A stretch of DNA of 45,738 nucleotides from Brevundimonas sp. UBA7664 (GCF_002483305.1 NZ_DLHQ01000045.1:116919-162656); one strand, 5' to 3'; numbered from the stretch's first letter, positions 1 to 8,915 are shown. A program made the numbers and translations. Notes: generated by a model from the letters alone, not told the origin.

Positions 1-22
1 CGAGTCCTGCTGGGCGCGCCAC

Positions 23-56
23 GGCCGGTCGAGCGCTTTTTGCGCTGTCGACGGCC
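23..56. terminator. Imperfect GC-rich hairpin with T5 loop
   Basis: An imperfect inverted repeat (left arm 23-36, right arm 42-56, loop of five T) lies upstream of the first complete gene. Pairing blocks are GGCCG/CGGCC, TCGA/TCGA and GCGC/GCGC with small bulges. It could end transcription of a gene lying before the window, but there is no T-run after the stem and the upstream gene is not visible, so this is a weak call. Confidence 0.25.
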
Positions 57-102
57 TCACCAACCGCTAAGGTTCCCGGGCATGTTCTGGAGGGGACGTC
101 CG

Positions 103-513
103 ATGCTGAGAACTATCCTGGGGATCGTGGCCGGCGTGGTGCTGGCGTTTGTGGTCATCATGGCGCTGGAGATGGTGAGCTACGTTGCGTTTCCGCCGCC
201 TGCCGGACTCGACCCGGCCGACCCGGAAGACGTCAAACGGATCGCGGCCGCTGCGCCCATGGCGGCGAAGGTCTGGGTGGTGTTCTGCTGGTTCGCCGGC
301 GCCCTGGCCGGCGGCTGGCTGGCGCGGCGGCTGTCGCGGACGGGCTGGGCCGGGTGGGTGATCGCGGGACTGATCGCGGTCGGCGGAATCGCCAATGTGC
401 TGATGATCCCGCATCCCCTTTGGATGCAGATCGCCGCCGTCGCCGCGCCGCTGCTGGGCGGCTGGATCGTCACGCGGCTGCCGGTCGGCGGCTCCGCGCC
501 CGCCGCCGGATAG
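103..513 (+). CDS. Small four-helix integral membrane protein, unknown function
   Basis: A 136-residue hydrophobic protein that I do not recognise by family. Four probable membrane segments are visible at about residues 5-29, 53-74, 81-101 and 105-124, with an acidic loop (about 34-44) between the first two. The ATG at 103 is chosen over an upstream in-frame ATG at 40 because a GGAGGGG ribosome site lies just before it and because the longer version would put an arginine-rich, non-conserved-looking leader before the first helix. It is followed after 31 bases by an unrelated-looking soluble gene on the same strand. No function is inferred. Confidence 0.75.
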   Translation: MLRTILGIVAGVVLAFVVIMALEMVSYVAFPPPAGLDPADPEDVKRIAAAAPMAAKVWVVFCWFAGALAGGWLARRLSRTGWAGWVIAGLIAVGGIANVLMIPHPLWMQIAAVAAPLLGGWIVTRLPVGGSAPAAG

Positions 514-544
514 AACCCGACGGCCCGCCAACCGTTGGGGGCGC

Positions 545-1003
545 ATGCCGCGCGCCCTCAAGGTCTTCCGCTATTCCGACGGCTTCCACGCCTGGACCGT
601 GGCGGCGCCCTCGCGCGCCGGGGCGCTCACGGCCTGGGGCATGAAGCGCGACCTGTTCAAGGACGGCGCGGCGGAGGAGATCGACAGCGGACCTGATCAT
701 GCGGCGGCGCTGGCGGCGCCGGGCACGCTGATCGAACGCGGGCTGTCGGTCGATGTGGGCAAGGTAGAGAAGGCGAAGCCGCCAAAGGCCCAGGCCGGAT
801 CGAGCGCGAAGGACCGGGCGCGGGTCGAGGCGCTTGAGGCTGAACTGGCTGCCCTCGACCAGGTGCAGGCCGGGGAGACGGCGGCGCTGGAAGCCGAGCG
901 CGAGGCGCTGGAGCGGAAGGCGGCCGATCTGACGAAGCGGCAGGCGCGGAATCGGGATGCGCTGAAGACGAAGCTGAAGGCCGCGCGGGCGAAGCTCAGC
1001 TGA
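545..1003 (+). CDS. Conserved hypothetical protein with C-terminal coiled coil
   Basis: A 152-residue soluble protein. The N-terminal third (about residues 5-45, 'LKVFRYSDGFHAWTVAAPS' followed by an AAL.AWG.K.DLF pattern) resembles a small conserved hypothetical seen in alphaproteobacteria that looks like a short alpha/beta domain. The C-terminal half (about 85-152) is Ala/Glu/Lys/Arg-rich with heptad-like spacing and should form a long helix or coiled coil; similar proteins are often loosely labelled TolA-like because of this composition, which is not evidence of Tol function. Its end overlaps the convergent PLP-enzyme gene by eight bases. Function unknown. Confidence 0.7.
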   Translation: MPRALKVFRYSDGFHAWTVAAPSRAGALTAWGMKRDLFKDGAAEEIDSGPDHAAALAAPGTLIERGLSVDVGKVEKAKPPKAQAGSSAKDRARVEALEAELAALDQVQAGETAALEAEREALERKAADLTKRQARNRDALKTKLKAARAKLS

Positions 1004-2168
1004 CGGCGGCGCGCCAGGCGGCCAGTCCGGCCTCGAGGTCGGCGATCAGGTCGGCGGGGTCCTCGAGCCCGACGTGGAGGCGGAGCAGCTGGCCGGGCAG
1101 GGTCGGCGGCGATTTGCGGAAGGTGAGCTGGCCGGTTTCATGGGTGATCAGGCTCTCGAACCCGCCCCAGGAATAGCCGAGGCCGAACAGGTCCAGCGCC
1201 GACATCAGGGCATGGGCGGCAGCCTCGTCGCCGCCCTGCATGACGACGCCGAAGATCGAGGCGGCGCCCGTGTAATCGCGCGCCCACAGGGCGTGTCCGG
1301 CCGAGCCGGGCAGGGCGGGGTAGAGGATGTCGGCGACCTCGGGCCGCTCACGCAGCCAGCCGGCGACGGCCAGCGCGGACCGGGCCTGCTCCTGATAGCG
1401 CAGCGGCATCGTCCGGAGGCCGCGCAGGGCCAGCCAGGCGTCGTCGGGCGAGACCCGCCAGCCGAGGTCCTCCAGTGTTTCGGCGATGGGCCGGCCGACG
1501 GCGGGATCGGCGACGGCGATCGAGCCCATCAACAGATCGGAGTGACCGGCGACATATTTGGTCACGGCCTGGACGCTGACGTCGACACCGTGGGCCAGGG
1601 GCCGGAAGGCGAGCCCGGCGGCCCAGGTGTTGTCCATCACCGTCAACACGCCCCGCGCGCGGCAGGCGGCGGCCAGGGCGGGGACATCGAGCATCTCGAA
1701 GGTCAGGGAGGCGGGCGATTCGATCAGCAGCAGGCGGGTGCGGTCGGTGATCGCGGCGAGGATGTCGTCGGTCGAGGCTTCGGGCGCGTGGAAGGCCGTG
1801 GTCACGCCGCGCGCGCCGAGATGCCGCCGGAGGAAGCGGCGGCTGGGGCCATAGAGGGCGTCGGTGGTGAGGACCTCGTCGCCGTGACGGAGCAGGGCGG
1901 TGAGCGGCACAGTGACGGCGGCGAGACCCGACGGGACCAGCCAGGCGTCGGCGGCGCCTTCGAGTTCAGCCAGCAGGGTGCGGAGTTCGCGGGCCGCCGA
2001 CAGGTCCTCGATGCCATAGACCGGCCCCTGGCTCTCGTCGCGCATGGCCGCGGGCGAATCGTTGAGCAGGGTCGAGGCGCGCTCGACCGGCGGGGCGACC
2101 GGGCGACGGCCTTTTCCGCGGCGGGTGGCGGAGGCGATCAGGCGGGTGCGGTCGGTTCGATCGGTCAT
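996..2168 (-). CDS. metC: Cystathionine beta-lyase / Cys-Met metabolism PLP enzyme
   Basis: A 390-residue fold-type I PLP enzyme of the Cys/Met metabolism family (PF01053), which in this subgroup cleaves cystathionine to homocysteine, pyruvate and ammonia in methionine synthesis. Visible family features are the YG sequence near residue 51, the substrate/PLP segment 'TDALYG' at 102-107, the PLP-binding aspartate in 'VMDNTW' (about 178-182) and the Schiff-base lysine at about K204 in 'AVTKYVAGHSD'. The start at 2168 is preferred to an ATG 12 codons upstream because the extra leader is Pro/Arg-rich and non-conserved-looking. It is transcribed away from the binding-protein gene at 2258. MetC is favoured over gamma-synthase or gamma-lyase by length and overall likeness, but substrate cannot be fixed from sequence alone. 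Confidence 0.85.
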   Translation of the reverse strand: MTDRTDRTRLIASATRRGKGRRPVAPPVERASTLLNDSPAAMRDESQGPVYGIEDLSAARELRTLLAELEGAADAWLVPSGLAAVTVPLTALLRHGDEVLTTDALYGPSRRFLRRHLGARGVTTAFHAPEASTDDILAAITDRTRLLLIESPASLTFEMLDVPALAAACRARGVLTVMDNTWAAGLAFRPLAHGVDVSVQAVTKYVAGHSDLLMGSIAVADPAVGRPIAETLEDLGWRVSPDDAWLALRGLRTMPLRYQEQARSALAVAGWLRERPEVADILYPALPGSAGHALWARDYTGAASIFGVVMQGGDEAAAHALMSALDLFGLGYSWGGFESLITHETGQLTFRKSPPTLPGQLLRLHVGLEDPADLIADLEAGLAAWRAAVS

Positions 2169-2257
2169 GCGCGCCGGAACGGAGGGTTGCGGTTCAGGCC
2201 CCAAAGGCCTCTAAAGCAGGCGGGGCGCAAGGTCTGACGAATTTCGGCGAGGCGCTA

Positions 2258-3385
2258 ATGCGGGCACGATCGGTGGGGCGGAAGACGGCGGTCGGCGCCG
2301 TGATCGCGGGGTTGACGGGTCTGGTCCTGAGTGTCGCGGCCTGCGGGCGGGACGACCGCCCGGCCGACGTCGACGACGGCGCGGACCCCGCCGCCCAGGC
2401 CCAGGCGGCCGCGCCCGAATTCGCCAGTCCGACCCTGGCCGCCGTCAAGCGGCGCGGACGATTGAACTGCGGCGTCCACGAGGGGCTGGTCGGCTTCGCC
2501 TACACCGACAATCGCGGCGAATGGCGCGGCTTCGACGCCGACTTCTGCCGCGCCCTGGCGGCGGCGGTGCTGGGCAATGCGAATGCGGTCCGCTTTGTGC
2601 CCCTGACCGGCAGCCAGCGGTTCGAGGCGGTGCGCAGCGGCCGCGTCGATGTGCTGTGGCGCTCGACTTCCTGGACCCTGACACGCGAGGCGCAGGAAGG
2701 CGTGCGGTTCGCAGGGGTCAACTATTACGACGGCCAGGGTTTCCTCGTGCGGCGGGCGCTGGACCTGGCCACGGCGGCCGAGCTGAACGGCGCGAGGGTG
2801 TGCGTGCAGCGGGCCTCAACCTCCGAGTTGAACGTGGCGGACTGGTTCCGGGCGCGCGGGCTGGAATATACGCCGGTGGTGGCGGCCAATGAAGAGGCCG
2901 CCCGGGCCGCCTATGCGCGCGAGGACTGTGACGCCCTGAGCGCGGACATCTCGGCCCTGGCGGCGGCGCGGACCACCCTGTCCAATCCCGAACAGCACGC
3001 CATCCTGCCCGAGGTGATCTCCAAGGAGCCGCTGGGACCCGCGGTCCGGCGCGGGGACGAGGCCTGGACCTCGATCGTGCGCTGGACGCTGAACGCCCTG
3101 ATCCTGGCCGAGGAACTGGGTGTGACCCGCGAGAATGCGGCCGAGCTGGCCGAGGATTCGCCCAATCCGCAGGTGCGCCGCCTGCTGGGCGCCGAGGGCG
3201 ACGTCGGGCCGATGCTGGGCCTGCGCAAGGACTGGGCGAAGGCGGCGATCCAGGCCGGGGGCAACTATGGCGAAATCTTCTCGCGTAACGTCGGGACGGA
3301 TTCGACGCTCGACCTGACCCGCGGGCTTAACGCACAATGGAACGCAAGACCGCGCGGGCTGATCTACGCCCTGCCGATTCGATAG
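2258..3385 (+). CDS. Amino-acid ABC-type substrate-binding lipoprotein (AapJ/BztA-like)
   Basis: A 375-residue periplasmic binding protein of the polar amino acid (PAAT) family, SBP_bac_3 fold. The N terminus is a signal peptide ending in a lipobox-like V-A-A-C at about residues 26-29, so a membrane-anchored lipoprotein is likely. The mature part begins with 'RGRLNCGVHEGLVGFAY' followed by a G-F-D-A-D-F-C-R segment, both typical of the AapJ/BztA general amino-acid binding proteins, as is the length (about 340 in the family). No permease or ATPase gene is nearby; instead a DAACS symporter begins 28 bases downstream and is probably cotranscribed. Ligand is unknown; acidic or general L-amino acids are the best guess from family. 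Confidence 0.85.
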   Translation: MRARSVGRKTAVGAVIAGLTGLVLSVAACGRDDRPADVDDGADPAAQAQAAAPEFASPTLAAVKRRGRLNCGVHEGLVGFAYTDNRGEWRGFDADFCRALAAAVLGNANAVRFVPLTGSQRFEAVRSGRVDVLWRSTSWTLTREAQEGVRFAGVNYYDGQGFLVRRALDLATAAELNGARVCVQRASTSELNVADWFRARGLEYTPVVAANEEAARAAYAREDCDALSADISALAAARTTLSNPEQHAILPEVISKEPLGPAVRRGDEAWTSIVRWTLNALILAEELGVTRENAAELAEDSPNPQVRRLLGAEGDVGPMLGLRKDWAKAAIQAGGNYGEIFSRNVGTDSTLDLTRGLNAQWNARPRGLIYALPIR

Positions 3386-3413
3386 GACGCCGGGACAGGC
3401 GCCAGGGGGAAAG

Positions 3414-4727
3414 ATGGAAACGACGAAACGCGGCGGGATTCCGCTCTATGTCTGGATGCTGGTCGGCTTTGCGGTCGGCATGGGCGGCGGGCTCTACGTT
3501 AACCTGAACGGGCTTGAAGTCCTGCCCTGGGTGATGGACCTCATCCAGGCCGTCGGTCAGATCTTCCTGCGTCTTCTGTTCATGCTGGTCCTGCCTCTGC
3601 TGTTCGCGGCGCTGGCGGTCGGGGTCGCCGAGATGGGCGATCTGAAGTCGCTGGGCCGGGTCGGCTTCAAGACTCTGGTCTTCACCATCCTCGTCTCGGC
3701 TATCGCCGTCGGCATCGGCCTGGGCATGGTCAACTATTTCCAGCCGGGCGCCGGCGTCGATCAGGCCCTGGCTCAGAAGCTGCTGGCCGACGGGGCGGAA
3801 GGCGCCGCGACCATCGTCGGCAATGCGCCCAAATCGATCGAGGCGGGCCAGTTCTTCCTCGACATGATCCCGTCCAACGTCGTCACCGCCGCGGCGGAGA
3901 ACCAGATCCTGCCGGTGATGGTCTTCGCCCTGATCTTCGGCATCGGCATGGTCATGGCCAAGTCGCCGGCCACGGACGCGCTTCAGCAGACGCTTCAAGG
4001 CCTGTTCGAGGTGATGATGAAGCTCATCAATCTGGTCATCAAACTGGCCCCGATTGCGATCGCCGCCCTGATGTTCAATCTCTCGGCCGTGTTCGGCTGG
4101 GAGCTTCTGGTCAAGCTTGGCGCCTATGCGGGCGTGGCGGTGGGCGCGATGGCGATCCACATGTTCATCGTCTATCCGCTGCTGGTCTGGATCTTCGGCG
4201 GGATGAACCCGTTGAAATTCGCGAATGGCGTCCGCGAGCCCTTCGTCGTGGCCTTCTCCACCGCCTCGTCCAACGCCACCCTGCCGATCGCCATCAAGGC
4301 GGCGGAAGAGAAGCTGAAGCTGCCGCGCCGCATCTCGCGCTTCGTGCTGACCGTGGGGGCTACGGCCAACCAGAACGGCACGGCCCTGTTCGAAGGGGTC
4401 ACGGTCCTGTTCCTGGCCCAGTTCTTCAACATCGACCTGAACCTGCAGCAGCAGCTGGTGGTGATGCTGGTCTGCATCCTCGGCGGCATCGGCACGGCCG
4501 GCGTGCCGGCGGGATCGCTGCCGGTCATCGCCCTGATCCTGGTCATGGTCGGCGTGCCGGCCGAAGGCATCGGCCTGATCCTCGGCGTCGACCGCTTCCT
4601 CGACATGTGCCGCACCACCCTGAACGTCACCGGCGATCTGGTGGCGGCGACGGTGGTGTCGCGCGGCGAGAGCGATGACATCGTGCCGGACGATCTGCCG
4701 CTGCCGGCGGTCGCGCCGGCGAACTAG
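3414..4727 (+). CDS. Dicarboxylate/amino acid:cation symporter (DAACS family)
   Basis: A 437-residue inner-membrane secondary transporter of the glutamate/dicarboxylate:cation family. The serine-rich re-entrant hairpin is seen as 'STASSNATLP' at residues 282-291, the cation/substrate site motif as 'NQNGTALFEG' from residue 319, and the C-terminal transport-domain helix as 'DRFLDMCRTTLNVTGD'. A GGGGGAAAG sequence lies just before the ATG. The NQNGTAL(F)E form differs from the NLDGT of the DctA paralogue at 19461, so the two symporters belong to different branches. It follows the binding-lipoprotein gene closely and its TAG stop shares a CTAG with the convergent YcxB-like gene. Substrate not determined; Glu/Asp or C4-dicarboxylates by family. 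Confidence 0.9.
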   Translation: METTKRGGIPLYVWMLVGFAVGMGGGLYVNLNGLEVLPWVMDLIQAVGQIFLRLLFMLVLPLLFAALAVGVAEMGDLKSLGRVGFKTLVFTILVSAIAVGIGLGMVNYFQPGAGVDQALAQKLLADGAEGAATIVGNAPKSIEAGQFFLDMIPSNVVTAAAENQILPVMVFALIFGIGMVMAKSPATDALQQTLQGLFEVMMKLINLVIKLAPIAIAALMFNLSAVFGWELLVKLGAYAGVAVGAMAIHMFIVYPLLVWIFGGMNPLKFANGVREPFVVAFSTASSNATLPIAIKAAEEKLKLPRRISRFVLTVGATANQNGTALFEGVTVLFLAQFFNIDLNLQQQLVVMLVCILGGIGTAGVPAGSLPVIALILVMVGVPAEGIGLILGVDRFLDMCRTTLNVTGDLVAATVVSRGESDDIVPDDLPLPAVAPAN

Positions 4728-5293
4728 GAAGCGACGAAGCGGGCCGCAGCATCGCTGCGCGCCCGTGCGTCCTCGCTCATGTGTTCGAGCATGTGGCCAA
4801 GGAAGCGCTTCTCATCCGCGACCGAGGAGAAGAAGCGACGGGGCAGATAGAAGGGCCAAGCGTCCGCGATGACGACCCAGTAGGGCCCCACGGGAAAGAG
4901 ATCGCTCACCGAGGTCCACGGAGCCCGGGTCTCGACTGACCCGGTCAGGCTCGAGATTCCATCTGGCCTCAGCTCAAACCGGTTGTGCGTCGGATTCCTC
5001 AATCCCCGCTTCGCCAGTTCACGCCGGGCTATGCGAAGCGCGAAGGCGCGTCCGATACGGGTGCTGATCATGGCGGCGAGGATCACGCATGTGACGATGG
5101 CCGGCAGAAACAGCCAACCCGGCCAGCCGAACGCGCCCTGCAGCGCGGTAAATATCAGCATGAGCGACAGCCCGGCGACGAACGTGATGACGCCCGAGAG
5201 GATCATCGGCTTCGGATGGCCATTGATCCGCGATGTCGCCCGGGCCGCATGGGGCGCCGCTTCGCCGACCGCGATTTCACCTTCGATATGCAT
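4724..5293 (-). CDS. YcxB-like membrane protein, unknown function
   Basis: A 189-residue protein with an N-terminal hydrophilic stretch, two adjacent membrane helices at about residues 30-50 and 56-76, and a C-terminal beta-rich cytoplasmic domain of the YcxB type: helix after the TM pair, then 'FELRPDGISSLTGSVETR', 'PWTSVSDLFPVGPYWVV' and 'WPFYLPRRFF'. This order (TM pair followed by a PH-like YcxB C-terminal domain) is recognisable, but the molecular role of the family is not known. It converges on the DAACS symporter, sharing a CTAG, and its start lies 27 bases from the end of the sulfurtransferase gene upstream on the same strand, so it may be the last gene of that run. Confidence 0.75.
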   Translation of the reverse strand: MHIEGEIAVGEAAPHAARATSRINGHPKPMILSGVITFVAGLSLMLIFTALQGAFGWPGWLFLPAIVTCVILAAMISTRIGRAFALRIARRELAKRGLRNPTHNRFELRPDGISSLTGSVETRAPWTSVSDLFPVGPYWVVIADAWPFYLPRRFFSSVADEKRFLGHMLEHMSEDARARSDAAARFVAS

Positions 5294-5320
5294 GATGATC
5301 CCTGGAAGCCGGCGACAACC

Positions 5321-6157
5321 CTATCGAGTTTCGATCTCCGTGTCCGCGCGCCCGCCCCATTCGGCCCAGCTGCCGTCGTAGAGCCGGGACGGCTTGCCGA
5401 GGACGGCGAGGCCGAGGCTGAGGATGGCGGCGGTGACGCCGGAGCCGCAGGTGGTGACGACGGGGCGGTCGAGGTCGAGGTCGACGCCGGCGGCGCGGAA
5501 GGCGGCTTCCAGCTCGGCGCCCCGCTTCATCGTTCCGTCCGCATTCAGCACGGTGGGGAACGGCAGGTTCAGGGCGCCCGGCATGTGGCCGGACCGCAGG
5601 CCGGGGCGGGGTTCGGGCGCGCGACCCTCGAAGCGGTCCGCGGCGCGGGCGTCCAGCACCTGTTCGCCGTCGCGCAGGGCGGCGCGGACGGCGGCGAGAT
5701 CGGCGACCAGACCGGGTTCCGGCGCCGCCGCAAAGGTCGCGACCGGCAACGGTGAAGCCGGGCCGGACCCGACCGGACGTCCCTCGGACAGCCATTTCGG
5801 CAGGCCTCCGTCGAGGACCCGGACATCGCGGGCTCCCATGGCGCGAAACATCCACCAGACCCGGGCCGAAGCGCGGATGCCTGTCGTGTCATAGACCACG
5901 ATCGCATCGGTCCGGCCGATGCCCAGTTCGCCCATGCGGGCGGCGAAGGCCGTCGGCGTGGGCAACATGTGGGGCAGGGGGCTGTCCTGATCGGAACTGG
6001 CCTCAAGATCGAAGAAGACCGCGCCGGGGATACGCGCCGCCGCGAAGTCCGGTCGCCCGTCACGGCCGTCCAGATGCCAGCTGCCGTCGATGACGCGCAG
6101 GCCGGGTCGGCCGAGACGGGCGGCGAGGTCGGCGGTGGAGATCAAGGGCGAGTCCAT
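5321..6157 (-). CDS. sseA: 3-mercaptopyruvate sulfurtransferase (two rhodanese domains)
   Basis: A 278-residue tandem-rhodanese protein. The N-terminal inactive rhodanese domain covers about residues 5-125 and the catalytic one about 150-278. The active-site loop is 'CGSGVTA' at residues 237-243, with the persulfide-carrying Cys237; CG[SA]GVTA is the signature of 3-mercaptopyruvate sulfurtransferase rather than thiosulfate sulfurtransferase (CRKGVTA). It transfers sulfur from 3-mercaptopyruvate to thiol acceptors or cyanide, probably in the cytoplasm as no signal peptide is present. The ATG at 6157 is chosen; a GTG five codons upstream is possible, and neither has a strong ribosome site. It lies 30 bases downstream of the cfa gene on the same strand. 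Confidence 0.9.
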   Translation of the reverse strand: MDSPLISTADLAARLGRPGLRVIDGSWHLDGRDGRPDFAAARIPGAVFFDLEASSDQDSPLPHMLPTPTAFAARMGELGIGRTDAIVVYDTTGIRASARVWWMFRAMGARDVRVLDGGLPKWLSEGRPVGSGPASPLPVATFAAAPEPGLVADLAAVRAALRDGEQVLDARAADRFEGRAPEPRPGLRSGHMPGALNLPFPTVLNADGTMKRGAELEAAFRAAGVDLDLDRPVVTTCGSGVTAAILSLGLAVLGKPSRLYDGSWAEWGGRADTEIETR

Positions 6158-6187
6158 GCCCCAGCCTAGCACCGCCGCGCCGACCGG

Positions 6188-7408
6188 TCAGGCGCGGGTG
6201 AGCGACAGCTGGATCACATCGGTGCGGGCCGAGCGGAAACCGGCCTCGCAATAGGCCAGGTAGAACCGCCAGAGCCGCCGGAACCGCTCGTCGAATCCGC
6301 CCATGCGGCGAATGTCGTCCCAGGCGGCCTGGAAGCGTTCGTCCCAGAGCTTCAGCGTGTCGGCATAGTCCTGGCCGAACCGCTCGACGGCGCGCCAGCC
6401 AAGTCCGGCGCTGTCGATCACCGGCTTCAACCGCTCTTCCGAAGGCAGCATGCCGCCGGGGAAGATGTATTTCTGGATGAAATCGGTCCGGCGGTTGTAG
6501 TCGTCGAACAGGGCGTCATCGATGGTGATGATCTGCAGCCCGGCCATGCCGCCGGGTGCGAGCACGTCGTGGATCTTGCTGAAATAGGCCGGCCAGTATT
6601 CCTGGCCCACCGCCTCGAACATCTCGATCGAGGCGACGCGGTCGAACCGTCCCTGGACGTCGCGGTAGTCGATCAGCTGGATATCGACGCGCTCGGCGAG
6701 GCCGGCGTTGAACATCCGCCGGCGGGCGAAGTCGAACTGCTCCTGCGAGATGGTGACGGCGGTGACTCGGGCGCCGACGTCCCGGGCCGCGAATTCCGCG
6801 AACCCGCCCCAGCCGCAGCCGATCTCGAGCACCGACTGGCCGGATTGCAGCGCCATCAGTCTGGCGAGGGCGGCGTATTTCTCGCGCTGGGCCGCGTCGA
6901 GCGCCAGGCCGGCCCTTGTGAAGCGGGCCGACGAATAGGTCATCGTCGGGTCCAGCCAGGACGCATAGAAGGCGTTGCCGAGGTCGTAGTGGGCGTGGAT
7001 GTTCTTCTTCGATCCCGACCGGCTGTTGCGGCGGCGCTTGTGCGACAGCCAGTTGATCGCCCGCATCAGCGGATTGCCGTCGGCCAGCCGTCGGATGTGG
7101 TCATAGTTGTGGGCGAAGGACTCCAGCAGGGCGGCCAGATGCGGGCTTTCCCATTCGCCGGCCATATAGCCTTCGGCGAAACCGATATCGCCCGAGGCCA
7201 GAACGCGCCGGGCGAAGCGGTAGTCCTTGATGTCGAAAATCGCCGCAGGACCGGGTCGGGTCCCGTCAAGCTGGTGGATCTCGCCGTTGGGCAGCAGGAC
7301 CGTGAGCCGGCCGAAGGTCCAGTTGTTGGCCAGCAGGCGCAACAAAAGGGTGAACCCGCGCGGCGTGCGGGCGGCGGTCTGGATGCGCTCGGCGGTGACC
7401 GACGTCAT
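6188..7408 (-). CDS. cfa: Cyclopropane-fatty-acyl-phospholipid synthase
   Basis: A 406-residue SAM-dependent enzyme that adds a methylene bridge to unsaturated acyl chains of membrane phospholipids. The N-terminal lipid-binding half is followed by a class I methyltransferase domain with SAM motif 'VLEIGCGWGG' at residues 193-202, then 'IEMFEAVG' and 'YIFPGG' motifs typical of CFA synthases; 'HYDLGN' (about 140-145) is the family's substrate-side signature. The length is close to the usual 380-420. It lies between the photolyase (33 bases upstream) and the sulfurtransferase on the same strand, a likely transcription unit. Related mycolic-acid cyclopropane synthases are shorter and less likely here. 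Confidence 0.9.
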   Translation of the reverse strand: MTSVTAERIQTAARTPRGFTLLLRLLANNWTFGRLTVLLPNGEIHQLDGTRPGPAAIFDIKDYRFARRVLASGDIGFAEGYMAGEWESPHLAALLESFAHNYDHIRRLADGNPLMRAINWLSHKRRRNSRSGSKKNIHAHYDLGNAFYASWLDPTMTYSSARFTRAGLALDAAQREKYAALARLMALQSGQSVLEIGCGWGGFAEFAARDVGARVTAVTISQEQFDFARRRMFNAGLAERVDIQLIDYRDVQGRFDRVASIEMFEAVGQEYWPAYFSKIHDVLAPGGMAGLQIITIDDALFDDYNRRTDFIQKYIFPGGMLPSEERLKPVIDSAGLGWRAVERFGQDYADTLKLWDERFQAAWDDIRRMGGFDERFRRLWRFYLAYCEAGFRSARTDVIQLSLTRA

Positions 7409-7441
7409 GACGGGAAATGTGGGGCGCGGGCCGGGACCGCG

Positions 7442-8902
7442 TCAATCCCTTTCGGCGGCGCCGGCTGCGATCGCGGCGAGGGCGTCGAGGGCGCGCTTGC
7501 GGGCCAGGTCATGGTCGACCAGCGGGCGCGGATAGTCGGAGCCGAGGCGGACCCGGGCGTCGCGCAGGACCTCGGGCGGGGCCGTCCATGGGGCGTGGAG
7601 CCAGCGGTCCGGGACTCCGCGGAGCTCCGGGACCCACCGGCGGACATAGCGGCCATCTGCATCGAATTTCCGTCCCTGGATGATTGGATTGAAGATGCGA
7701 AAGTACGGTGAGGCATCGGCGCCGGATCCCGCGACCCACTGCCAATTCTGCACATTCGACGCGAGATCGGCGTCGACGAGGGTGTCGCGGAACCAGCGCT
7801 CGCCCTCGCGCCAGTCGATCAGCAGGTGTTTGACCAGGAAGGAGGCGACGATCATCCGCACCCGGTTGTGCATGTAGCCGGTGGCCCACAGCTCGCGCAT
7901 GCCGGCGTCGACGACGGGATAGCCGGTCCGGCCACGCTTCCACGCTGCGAGTCCGGCGGGGTCATCGCGCCAGGCCATGGCGTCATATTCGGGCCGGAAG
8001 GCTGTGTCGGTGATCTGTGGAAAGGCGTGCAGCAGGTGGGCGGAGAATTCGCGCCAGCCGATCTCGGCCACGAATTTTTCGGCCTCGGCGGCCGGGACCC
8101 GGCCGTCGGCGGCGGCCGATCGGACGGCTCCGACCGCGCGCCACGGACTGATCTCGCCGAAATGCAGGTGGGGCGACAAGCGGCTGGTCGCGGCCTCGGC
8201 GGGGATGTCGCGACCGACGCTGTAGGACTTCAGGCCGCGGGCGAGGAAGGCCGACAGGGCCGCCTCGGCCCCGGCCTCGCCGGGCGTCCAGTCGAAGCCG
8301 CCGGACCAGTCGGGCCGTGTGGGGTGCAGGCCCCAGGCGTCGATGTCCTCCGAGGCCGGGCCGGTGGGGGTCGTCAGGCGGGGCGGCGCGGCCGTGGCCG
8401 GCGGGGGGACGGCGGCGGCCATCAGGGCGCGGTGGAAGGGGGTGAAGACCTTGTACGGCTGGCCCGATCCATTGAGCACCGATCCCGGCCGGGCCAGCAG
8501 GGTCCCGTTCCAGCCCTTGCAGGTAACGCCCTCGGCCTCGAGACCATGGGCGATGTCGGCGTCGCGGGCGAAGGCGTCGGGTTCGAACAGTCGGTTCATG
8601 AAGACGGCGTCGGCCCCGGTCTCGTCGATCAGGCGGCGTAGCTCGGCCTCGCTGTCGCCGCGGCGGAGGATGAGGCGCGATCCGCGGTCACGCAGCGACG
8701 CGTCGAGGGCGCGCAGCGACTTGTCCAGCCACCACAGCGAGGCCGCGCCGGTCGGCCGGAGGGCGGGGTTCCGGTCGAGGATGAAGACGGGGAGGACGGG
8801 CCGACCGGTTTCGACCGCATGGACCAGGGCCGGATTGTCCGCCAGCCGCAGGTCCTGACGGAACCACAGGATGACGGGACGGTCATCGGCCTCGGTGGTC
8901 AT
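7442..8902 (-). CDS. phrB: Deoxyribodipyrimidine photo-lyase (class I CPD photolyase)
   Basis: A 486-residue FAD-dependent light-driven enzyme that splits cyclobutane pyrimidine dimers in DNA. The N-terminal antenna domain starts with 'ILWFRQDLRLADNPAL'; the FAD domain shows 'LHFGEISPW', 'WREFSAHLL', 'GYPVVDAGMREL' and 'TGYMHNRVRM', the last two being the class I signatures, and 'NWQWVAGSGADASPYFRIFN' near the C terminus. The start at 8902 is set by the conserved N terminus; the frame stays open for another 2.2 kb upstream only because of G+C bias. It reads divergently from kdsA with 111 bases between. Cryptochrome is possible in principle, but the catalytic motifs look like a true CPD photolyase. 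Confidence 0.93.
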   Translation of the reverse strand: MTTEADDRPVILWFRQDLRLADNPALVHAVETGRPVLPVFILDRNPALRPTGAASLWWLDKSLRALDASLRDRGSRLILRRGDSEAELRRLIDETGADAVFMNRLFEPDAFARDADIAHGLEAEGVTCKGWNGTLLARPGSVLNGSGQPYKVFTPFHRALMAAAVPPPATAAPPRLTTPTGPASEDIDAWGLHPTRPDWSGGFDWTPGEAGAEAALSAFLARGLKSYSVGRDIPAEAATSRLSPHLHFGEISPWRAVGAVRSAAADGRVPAAEAEKFVAEIGWREFSAHLLHAFPQITDTAFRPEYDAMAWRDDPAGLAAWKRGRTGYPVVDAGMRELWATGYMHNRVRMIVASFLVKHLLIDWREGERWFRDTLVDADLASNVQNWQWVAGSGADASPYFRIFNPIIQGRKFDADGRYVRRWVPELRGVPDRWLHAPWTAPPEVLRDARVRLGSDYPRPLVDHDLARKRALDALAAIAAGAAERD

Positions 8903-8915
8903 GCGCGGGGGCTCC

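Noticed and set aside
2169..2257. SAM-responsive riboswitch upstream of metC
   Set aside because: I looked for a SAM-II-like pseudoknot pattern on the minus strand. Only a short AGGCC/GGCCT hairpin is present, so no riboswitch is claimed.
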